Positions 45,580 to 53,723 of a stretch of 64,000 nt of DNA are shown here, in pieces. Within the stretch, counting starts at the first letter, position 1; each line of letters opens with the position of its first letter. Under the pieces are notes generated by a model. It was not told the DNA's origin. It searched no databases and saw only the letters and a list, made by a program, of their open reading frames with translations. Source of the DNA: Leifsonia shinshuensis (lineage in GTDB: Bacteria; Actinomycetota; Actinomycetes; Actinomycetales; Microbacteriaceae); NCBI RefSeq assembly GCF_014217625.1, contig NZ_CP043641.1, positions 310,001 to 374,000 of the forward strand. Reading direction: 5' to 3'. The position numbers were made by a program, and so were the translations under genes.

Positions 45580-45781
45580 TTGATACCTGGACCCGTTCAT
45601 GTTCTTGGGGTCGGAGCACTCGATGGTGCCCGGCGCGACAGCCCAAGGCTTGACATGGGTCTTAGTAATGTCCGCACGCGACCTCAGGCGGGCGCAACGG
45701 GGGACGTACCAGAGTCCTCCCGCCCCGAGTACTGCGCTTACGTGGGGATGTTTGGCCCACGCTTGTATGGAAGGTAGGCAC
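45580..45781 (+). promoter_or_regulatory. Leader and promoter region of sigA
   Basis: A 202-bp spacer with no convincing gene. It has AT-rich patches (CAATAATTGATACC near 45575-45588 and TTAGTAATG near 45662) and a TTGACA at 45650-45655. No -10 lies at the right distance from that TTGACA, so I cannot place the start site. A GGAAGGTAGGCAC ribosome-binding site precedes the ATG. Open frames running through this spacer into sigA are probably not translated. Confidence 0.4.
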
Positions 45782-47122
<1,341 letters not shown>

Positions 47123-47123
47123 G

Positions 47124-48398
47124 GTGCGCTACCGACTGGCGGTCATCGCCGGCCGCCTCGCCCGCTGGCTGCTGCGCCTGCGGGGAGGCGGCTCCGCGGT
47201 GCCGGGGCGGGTCGCGCTCGCGATCGCGCCGAAGTTCCTGGAGCGCGCGGTCAGCCGCCTCCCGCTCGGTGTGGTGTTCGTCTCCGGGTCCAACGGCAAG
47301 TCGACGACCACGAACATGCTCACCGCGATCCTGCGCGAGCACGGGCTGAACGTCTTCACCAACCCGTCCGGCGGCAACCTGCCGCAGGGGATCGCCTCCG
47401 CGCTGCTCGCGGACGTGCCGCTCGACGGCTACGTGCGGGGCGACGTCGGCGTGATCGAGGTGGACGAGGCGTACGGGGTCGACCTCGCGACCGTGCTGAA
47501 GCCGCGCGGATCGCTGCTGCTGAACGTCCAGATCGACCAGCTCAACCGCTTCTTCGAGCCCACCCGCGTGATCGGGATGCTGCGCACGATCGCGGAGCGC
47601 TCCAGTGAGTTCGTCGTGGTGAACGCCGACGACGACAGCCTGGCCCGGGTCGGTGCGGAGCTGGCGGCATCGGGTCGTGACGTGACGACCTTCGCCGTGG
47701 CCCCCGCCATCATCGAGTCCTCGCCCAACGGCCTCGCCAACGTGGCCGACCTCTCCGGCGTCGCCGCCGGCGCCCTCCCGGTGCCCGCGGTGTTCGTCAG
47801 CAAGCTGGAGACCCAGAGCGCGCAGCTGACGATGGGCGGAGAGTCCATCCGGATCGGCCTGCCCGCGCGCGGCCTCCACTACGCGGTGGACGCCGCCGGC
47901 GCGACCGCGATGGCCCGGCGGGCGTTGGGCGACCGGTTCCGGTCGGAGGCCGTGGTCGCGGCGATGAGCTCGCTGCGCACGGTCTACGGCCGCGGCGAGA
48001 CGCTGAAAGTCGGCGACGAGGACATCGAGATCATCATGATGAAGAACCCGCCGAGCCTCCAGCTCAACCTCGACTACCTGAGCCACAGCCCGGAGCAGGT
48101 CTTCGTCGCGGTGGACGAGGGCACGCCCGACCCGTCCTGGGTCTACGACATCGACCTCTCCAAGCTGGAGCACGTCGACATCGTCTCCGGCACGAAGGCC
48201 TGGCAGTTCGCGACGCGGTTCGCCTACGCCGGGATCGAGGTCGACCAGGTGATGCCGGAGCTGCGGCCCGCGCTGCAGGCGTTCCTCGCCCTCCCGAAGC
48301 CGTCCCGCGGCACCAAGACCATGATCGTGAACTACGAACAGATGATGGCGATCCGCAAGCAGCTCGGCTTCCTCGACCTGGAAGGCGGCGAGAAGTGA
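47124..48398 (+). CDS. murT: MurT-type Mur ligase family protein without zinc ribbon
   Basis: A 424-residue member of the MurT group of Mur ligases. The ATP loop is GSNGKSTTT (55-63), with IEVDEAYGVDL, NVQIDQLNRF and the C-terminal DUF1727 domain containing WVYDIDLSKL (Asp342, the residue that pairs with GatD). Normal MurT amidates the alpha-carboxyl of D-Glu in lipid II using ammonia from GatD. Normal members carry a Cys4 zinc ribbon in the central domain; this protein has no cysteine at all. It starts with a GTG two bases after sigA and overlaps gatD by 4 bp. Confidence 0.9.
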   Translation: MRYRLAVIAGRLARWLLRLRGGGSAVPGRVALAIAPKFLERAVSRLPLGVVFVSGSNGKSTTTNMLTAILREHGLNVFTNPSGGNLPQGIASALLADVPLDGYVRGDVGVIEVDEAYGVDLATVLKPRGSLLLNVQIDQLNRFFEPTRVIGMLRTIAERSSEFVVVNADDDSLARVGAELAASGRDVTTFAVAPAIIESSPNGLANVADLSGVAAGALPVPAVFVSKLETQSAQLTMGGESIRIGLPARGLHYAVDAAGATAMARRALGDRFRSEAVVAAMSSLRTVYGRGETLKVGDEDIEIIMMKNPPSLQLNLDYLSHSPEQVFVAVDEGTPDPSWVYDIDLSKLEHVDIVSGTKAWQFATRFAYAGIEVDQVMPELRPALQAFLALPKPSRGTKTMIVNYEQMMAIRKQLGFLDLEGGEK

Positions 48399-49123
48399 CC
48401 GTCCTCCGCATCCTGCACCTCTACCCGCGCGAGCTCGGGATCAACGGCGACGCAGGCAATGTGCTCGCCCTGGCCGAGCGCGCGCGCTGGCGCGGCGTGG
48501 ACGTCGACATCGTCCAGCACGCGCCGGGCGCCGAACTGCCCGCCAGCGCCGACATCGTGCACATCGGCTCCGGCCCGCTGTCGTCGCAGCGCGCGGTCGT
48601 CGGTGACGTGGCGCGGATCGCGCCGCGGCTGCGGCAGTGGCGCGACTCCGGAGTCCCGATCCTCGCGATCGCGGGCGGCTGGCAGCTGCTCGGCGAGGAG
48701 ATCGAAACGCCGGACGGCGAGACGCTCGCCGGCGCCGGGGTCTTCCCGACCCGCGCCGTGCTGGGCTCGCGTCGTCACGTCGCGGAGGTCGTCGTGCGGA
48801 TGGCCGACGGCGTCACGCTCGCGGGCTTCGAGAACCACTCGGCCACGACGACACTCAGCCCGGACGCCGTAGGCGCGACTCCGCTCGGAGAGGTCGTGAG
48901 CGGCTTCGGCAACGGCGACAAGACGGAGGGCGTCGTGCTCGGGAGCGCGATCGGCACCCACCTGCACGGCCCGGTCCTCCCGATGAACCCCGTGCTGGCC
49001 GACCGGATGCTGCAGACCGCCCTGCGCGGCGAGGTGGCTCCGGTCCCGCAGACCGAGCGCGTCGACCGCTACGCCGCGAACGCGCGCCGAGCCATCGCCG
49101 CACGCCTCAACGTCGCGCTCTAA
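48395..49123 (+). CDS. gatD: GatD-like glutamine amidotransferase lacking the catalytic cysteine
   Basis: A 242-residue class-I-type amidotransferase of the GatD group. The start LRILHLYPRELGINGDAGNV, the segment GFENHSATTTL and the histidine motif GTHLHGPVL (His191) are typical. The nucleophile elbow normally reads C-G-G-Y; here it is AIAGGWQLLG with Ala93 in the cysteine position, and the protein has no cysteine. It should therefore be unable to release ammonia from glutamine. It overlaps murT by 4 bp and converges on alr with a 4-bp overlap. Confidence 0.9.
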   Translation: MTVLRILHLYPRELGINGDAGNVLALAERARWRGVDVDIVQHAPGAELPASADIVHIGSGPLSSQRAVVGDVARIAPRLRQWRDSGVPILAIAGGWQLLGEEIETPDGETLAGAGVFPTRAVLGSRRHVAEVVVRMADGVTLAGFENHSATTTLSPDAVGATPLGEVVSGFGNGDKTEGVVLGSAIGTHLHGPVLPMNPVLADRMLQTALRGEVAPVPQTERVDRYAANARRAIAARLNVAL

Positions 49124-50196
49124 TTCTCGTAGACCCGGGGGACGCGCACGGCGACGCCCGTGATCATCTCGTCGGCGATGGTCTCGGCCCAGTCGGCGTA
49201 CGTCTCGGCGGTGACCGAGCCGTCGCGGCCGGAGCCGAAGAGCACGGCGGTGTCGCCCACGGCGACCCGCGCCGCGCCGGCGTCCACGAGCATGGTGTCC
49301 ACGTCGACCTCGAGCACGCGGCAGCGCTGGCCGGCGAGGAGGACCGAGGTCTTGGCGATGCCGAGCACCGGGACGCCGTCGCCGTAACCGATGCCGAGCC
49401 GGGCGTGCGTGGTGCCGCCGACGTGGATCTCCACGACCGGGGCCTCCAGGCGCATCACGGCCTCCAGCCCGAGCTCGGCTCCGGTCGTGTCGTCGAACGG
49501 CGAGAAGCCGTAGGCGGCGATCCCGAACCGGACCAGGTCGAAGCGCGCCTCCGGCATGCGGATGCCCGCGGAGCTCGCCGCGAGGTGCAGGATCTCGAAC
49601 CGCGCGCCGCGCTCCTCGGCTTCCGCGACCGCGCTGCGGAACTCCGCGAGGGCGGCCTCGTCGTCCGCGAGGGAGGCGTCGGCCAGGTGCGACCAGGCCG
49701 CGCGGATGCGCACGACGCCCTGCCGCTGGAGCTCCAGCGCGGCGTCGATGAGGTGCGGCCACTGCTCGCGGGTCGCGCCGTTGCGGCTGAGGCCGGTGTC
49801 GACCTTGAGATGCACGACGGCCGGCCGGTCGGCGCCCGCGGCCGCGATGGCCTCCAGCTGCCAGAGGGCGGAGATGCCCAGGTCGATGTCGGTCTCGATA
49901 GCCGCGCGCCAGTCGGTGTCCTCGCCGTGCAGCCAGGCCAGTAGCGGGACGGTGACGCCCGCGGCGCGCAGCACGAGCCCGGCGGGGACCTCCAGCACGG
50001 CGAGCGAGGTCGCGCCCGCCTCTAGCCCCGCCTCGGCGATCGGCAGCAGGCCGTGGCCGTAGGCGTCGGCCTTGACCGCGAGCATGGTCTCGGCCGGCGC
50101 GATCAGCGCGCTGAGGTGCGCGACGTTCCGGCGCAGCGCGGCCAGGTCGATGACCGCGCGGGGGAGCGGCTCCGCGATGGCGTCCACGATCGTCAC
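49120..50196 (-). CDS. alr: Alanine racemase family protein (full-length paralogue)
   Basis: A 358-residue fold-type III PLP enzyme. The PLP lysine is Lys42 in LAVKADAYGHG. Other active-site residues are present: SHLAD (His170), HLAASSAGI (Ser209), DLVRFGIAAYG (Arg223) and GIGYGDG (Tyr271). The C-terminal motif usually R-V-x-M-D-Q is changed to EVDVDTMLVD, and the Y-G-x-x-Y loop before GYGDG is missing. It racemises an amino acid, not necessarily alanine. The GTG start at 50196 overlaps the upstream stop (GTGA); an ATG seven codons earlier is possible. Confidence 0.85.
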   Translation of the reverse strand: MTIVDAIAEPLPRAVIDLAALRRNVAHLSALIAPAETMLAVKADAYGHGLLPIAEAGLEAGATSLAVLEVPAGLVLRAAGVTVPLLAWLHGEDTDWRAAIETDIDLGISALWQLEAIAAAGADRPAVVHLKVDTGLSRNGATREQWPHLIDAALELQRQGVVRIRAAWSHLADASLADDEAALAEFRSAVAEAEERGARFEILHLAASSAGIRMPEARFDLVRFGIAAYGFSPFDDTTGAELGLEAVMRLEAPVVEIHVGGTTHARLGIGYGDGVPVLGIAKTSVLLAGQRCRVLEVDVDTMLVDAGAARVAVGDTAVLFGSGRDGSVTAETYADWAETIADEMITGVAVRVPRVYEN

Positions 50197-50942
50197 TGCG
50201 CGGCCCTTCTCGTCCAATGGCCGTACTGGCGCTCGATGCGGCGGCCCAGCCGGCTCGTGATGACCGGCGCGGCCACGCCGAGCGCGGCCTCCCAGTCGAG
50301 CGTCGACGGCTCGCCGCGGGCCGGGTCGCCGAACAGCACCACCGGGTCGCCCGGCTGCGCCCCGGCGTCGCCGATGTCGACCACGAACTGGTCCATGGCG
50401 ATGCGGCCGGTGATGCGGCCGGTGGTCTCGCCGACCAGCACGGGCGCCTTGTTGGAGGCGACGCGCAGGATGCCGTCGGCATAGCCGAGCGCGACCAGCA
50501 CGAGCGTGCTGGGGCGTTCGGTGCGGTACGTGTAGCCGTAGGAGACGCCGCGATCGGCGCCGACGCGCTTGACCGCAATGATCTCGCCGGTGAGGCGGAG
50601 CGCCGGGGCGGTTCCCGCGAGGTCGGTGAGCCCGAGCAGCTCGGGGCCGAGCAGGTGCGCGGGGCCGCTGGCGTGGCGTCCCGCCGGGAAGCCGACGGTC
50701 ACCGGCACGGGGATGCCTTCGTCGGCGATGGCCGCGGCGTCCTCCACCCGGGAGACGAGAAGACCGCCGACCTCCGCGTCGGTCAGCGCCCGGGCGACGG
50801 GGATGAGCCCGTGCCCGTACGCGTCCGCGCGGAGATCGGCGGTGCAGTCGGGGAGCGGCGCGGTGGCCGCCGTGGTGGCGTTCGAGCGGATGACGTCGAG
50901 GTCGACGAATGCGCGCCTGCGCACGCCGGTGGCTGCTGCCAT
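50193..50942 (-). CDS. Truncated alanine racemase-like protein without the PLP lysine
   Basis: A 249-residue alanine racemase homologue, about 110 residues short. The start (RRRAFVDLDVIRSNA) and DLRADAYGHGLIPVA match, but the PLP lysine is replaced by Arg38. Barrel strands four to eight are missing; after about residue 95 the sequence goes directly to the C-terminal domain. That domain is well kept: RGVSYGYTYR, ALGYADG (Tyr154) and GRIAMDQFVVD (Met183, Asp184). These residues complete the active site of the partner in racemase dimers. Its stop overlaps the alr start, so the two are co-translated. Confidence 0.85.
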   Translation of the reverse strand: MAAATGVRRRAFVDLDVIRSNATTAATAPLPDCTADLRADAYGHGLIPVARALTDAEVGGLLVSRVEDAAAIADEGIPVPVTVGFPAGRHASGPAHLLGPELLGLTDLAGTAPALRLTGEIIAVKRVGADRGVSYGYTYRTERPSTLVLVALGYADGILRVASNKAPVLVGETTGRITGRIAMDQFVVDIGDAGAQPGDPVVLFGDPARGEPSTLDWEAALGVAAPVITSRLGRRIERQYGHWTRRAAQ

Positions 50943-50977
50943 CGCTCGTTCAGCCCGTTCGCGTGGGTCGCGAGGAC

Positions 50978-51214
50978 CTAGGCGCGCTGCTCTTCGAAGA
51001 GACGAGCCGTCTCGTCGTGCCAGCTGTGCGCGATCTGCGAGAGCTTCTCCTGGTGCTTCTTGCCGTGGTGGGCGCAGAAGAGGAGTTCGCCGTTGTTGAC
51101 GACGACGCGGATGTACGCCTGAGCGCCACAGCTGTCGCAGCGGTCCGCGGCCGTCAGTTGCGGCCCCGACTCGAGCTCGTCAACCGCACCGTTCTCCGAG
51201 GTGATAGTAGACAT
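50978..51214 (-). CDS. Small zinc-binding protein (DUF7455-type)
   Basis: A 78-residue protein. After a polar start comes LTAADRCDSCGAQAYIRVVV, then NNGELLFCAHHGKKH, giving a C-x-x-C and C-x-x-H set that can hold one zinc ion. It matches a small actinobacterial family usually found near sigA. Function unknown. The ATG follows a GGAAAGGAG site. It is divergent from parE with a 226-bp spacer and is the first gene before the racemase-like genes. Confidence 0.8.
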   Translation of the reverse strand: MSTITSENGAVDELESGPQLTAADRCDSCGAQAYIRVVVNNGELLFCAHHGKKHQEKLSQIAHSWHDETARLFEEQRA

Positions 51215-51440
51215 GTGATGCTCCTTTCCGTCGCAACCGGTGAACTCGGTACGTCTATAGAACCACGTAATCCCTGTGACGAGGCGCGTATCCGCTGCTA
51301 TTTCGCTCAACGCGAAGCATCGGGGCCCGTGGGTGTCGGGTCGGGGAACCTCCCGGGCAGCACGTAACCTGGAGGATGCACGGCACGCGGTCTCGCGCGC
51401 CATGCGACCCGGAACACCGCACGGAACACAAGGAGCGCTC

Positions 51441-53525
51441 GTGGCGAGCTCGGACTATTCGGCGAGGCACCTCTCGGTGCTGGAGGGCCTGGAGGCTGTG
51501 CGCAAGCGCCCGGGCATGTACATCGGCTCCACCGACTCCCGCGGCCTCATGCACTGCCTGTGGGAGATCATCGACAACTCGGTCGACGAGGCGCTCGCCG
51601 GGCACGGCACCGCGATCGAGGTCATCCTGCACGCCGACGACAGCGTGGAGGTGCGCGACCAGGCGCGCGGCATCCCGGTCGACGTCGAGCCCAAGACCGG
51701 GCTGACCGGGGTGGAGGTCGTCTTCACCAAGCTGCACGCCGGCGGCAAGTTCGGCACCGGGTCCTACGCGGCCTCCGGCGGCCTGCACGGCGTCGGCGCG
51801 TCCGTGGTCAACGCGCTGTCCGAGCGGCTCGACGTCGAGGTCGACCGCGACGGCAAGACCTGGGCGATGTCCTTCCACCGCGGCGAGCCGGGCGTGTTCT
51901 CCGACGGCGCCGCCGCGCCGAGCCCCGACGCGAAATTCGCGCCGTTCGTCAGCGGCAGCGAGCTGCGGGTCGCCGGCAAGGTCCGAAAGGGCGTCACCGG
52001 CACGCGGATCCGCTACTGGGCCGACCGCCAGGTGTTCACCGCGGGCGCCGCGTTCTCGGTGGACGACCTGATCGGGCGCGCCAGGCAGACGGCGTTCCTC
52101 GTCCCTGGCCTCGCGATCACGATCGACGACCAGCGGTCCCCGGAGGGCGAGCGCACCACCTTCAGCTACGACGGCGGCATCTCGGAGTTCGTGGACTTCC
52201 TCTCGCCGGACAGCCCGATCACCGAGACCTGGCGGCTCACCGGCGAGGGCCACTTCACCGAGACGGTTCCCGTGCTCTCCGACAGCGGCGCAATGGTGCC
52301 GACCGAGCTCAAGCGCGAGTGCCAGGTCGACATCGCGCTGCGCTGGGGGACCGGCTACGACACCGTGATGCGCTCGTTCGTGAACATCATCGCGACGCCG
52401 AAGGGCGGCAGCCACCAGACCGGCTTCGACCAGGGGCTGCTGAAGTTCTTGCGCCAGCAGGTGGAGCAGAACGCGCGGCGGCTCAAGGCGGGCACCGACA
52501 AGCTGGAGAAGGACGACGTGATGGCGGGGCTCACCGCCGTGCTGACCGTCCGCCTCCCTGAGCCGCAGTTCGAGGGCCAGACCAAGGAAGTCCTCGGCAC
52601 GCCCGCGGTGCGGACGATCGTGGCCAACGTCATCCAGAAGGCCCTCGCCGAGCGCTTCACGTCGACCAAGCGCGACGACAAGACGCAGGCGGCGCTCGTG
52701 CTCGACAAGGTCGTCGCGGAGATGAAGAGCAGGATCTCGGCCCGCGCCCACAAGGAGACGCAGCGCCGCAAGAACGCGCTGGAGACCTCCTCGCTGCCGG
52801 CGAAGCTGGTGGACTGCCGGTCGAGCGACGTGGCGAACAGCGAGCTGTTCATCGTGGAGGGCGACTCGGCGCTCGGCACCGCGCGACGTGCGCGGGACAG
52901 CGAGTACCAGGCGCTGCTGCCGATCCGCGGCAAGATCCTCAACGTGCAGAAGGCGTCGGTCTCCGACATGCTCTCCAACGCGGAGTGCGCGGCGATCATC
53001 CAGGTCATCGGCGCCGGATCGGGACGCTCGTTCGAGATCGGCTCCGCGCGGTACGGCAAGGTCATCATCATGTCGGACGCGGACGTCGACGGCGCCCACA
53101 TCCGCACGCTGCTGCTCACGCTGTTCTTCCGCTACATGCGGCCGATGATCGAGGAGGGCCGGGTGTTCGCGGCCGTGCCTCCGCTGCACCGCGTCGTCGC
53201 GATCAACCCCGGCTCGAAGCCGAACGAGACGATCTACACCTACTCGGAGGCGGAGCTGCAGGCCGTGCTCGCCGACCTCAAGAAGCGCGGCCGCAAGTAC
53301 CAGGAGCCCATCCAGCGCTACAAGGGCCTCGGCGAGATGGACGCCGACCAGCTGGCCACGACCACGATGGACCGCGCCCACCGCACCCTCCGCCGTGTGC
53401 GCGTCTCCGACGCCGAGGCGGCGAACCGCGTCTTCGAGCTGCTGATGGGCAACGACGTCGCCCCCCGCAAGGAGTTCATCATCGCGGGCGCCGACGACCT
53501 CTCCCGCGCGCGCATCGACGCGTAG
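51441..53525 (+). CDS. parE: Topoisomerase IV / second gyrase, subunit B
   Basis: A 694-residue type IIA topoisomerase ATPase subunit. LEGLEAVRKRPGMYIGSTDS and EIIDNSVDEALAG form the GHKL ATP site, GGLHGVGASVVNALS the ATP lid, and the TOPRIM part has LFIVEGDSALG and IIMSDADVDGAHIRTLLL. The GTG at 51441 was chosen because AGGAGCG lies four bases upstream. In actinobacteria this sigA-linked copy is distinct from gyrB near the origin; I call it parE on that basis. Its partner parC converges on it. Confidence 0.88.
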   Translation: MASSDYSARHLSVLEGLEAVRKRPGMYIGSTDSRGLMHCLWEIIDNSVDEALAGHGTAIEVILHADDSVEVRDQARGIPVDVEPKTGLTGVEVVFTKLHAGGKFGTGSYAASGGLHGVGASVVNALSERLDVEVDRDGKTWAMSFHRGEPGVFSDGAAAPSPDAKFAPFVSGSELRVAGKVRKGVTGTRIRYWADRQVFTAGAAFSVDDLIGRARQTAFLVPGLAITIDDQRSPEGERTTFSYDGGISEFVDFLSPDSPITETWRLTGEGHFTETVPVLSDSGAMVPTELKRECQVDIALRWGTGYDTVMRSFVNIIATPKGGSHQTGFDQGLLKFLRQQVEQNARRLKAGTDKLEKDDVMAGLTAVLTVRLPEPQFEGQTKEVLGTPAVRTIVANVIQKALAERFTSTKRDDKTQAALVLDKVVAEMKSRISARAHKETQRRKNALETSSLPAKLVDCRSSDVANSELFIVEGDSALGTARRARDSEYQALLPIRGKILNVQKASVSDMLSNAECAAIIQVIGAGSGRSFEIGSARYGKVIIMSDADVDGAHIRTLLLTLFFRYMRPMIEEGRVFAAVPPLHRVVAINPGSKPNETIYTYSEAELQAVLADLKKRGRKYQEPIQRYKGLGEMDADQLATTTMDRAHRTLRRVRVSDAEAANRVFELLMGNDVAPRKEFIIAGADDLSRARIDA

Positions 53526-53528
53526 GCA

Positions 53529-53723
53529 TCGGAGGAGATCCGGGGCGACACGCCAGCCGGAAACAGTCAACGGAGGAGATCCCGGCCCGGTGGGCCGGGA
53601 TCTCCTCCGTTAACCATGGCTCTGGGTTCGTCGGTAGCGGAGGAGATGCGGGGCCGGGAGGGGTGGATGTCCTCCGGTGGCTGCCGACACGCCGTGGGCC
53701 GGCGCGGATGTCCTCCGTTGGCG
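53529..53723. repeat. Palindromic intergenic repeats, locus 3
   Basis: The spacer between convergent parE and parC is filled with the same repeat family as at 246-402. The best unit, 53569-53611, has a perfect 20-bp stem (AACGGAGGAGATCCCGGCCC and its complement) with loop GGT. Flanking partial units include CGGAGGAGATCCGGGG (53530) and GGAGGAGATGCGGGG (53639). CTGCCGACACGCCGT at 53681-53695 is identical to 356-370. GATGTCCTCCGTTGGCG at the right end abuts the parC stop. Confidence 0.85.

Noticed and set aside
45650..45671. TTGACA with nearby TAATGT as the sigA promoter
   Set aside because: The spacing between the two is about 10 bp rather than 16-18 bp, so it does not form a standard promoter.
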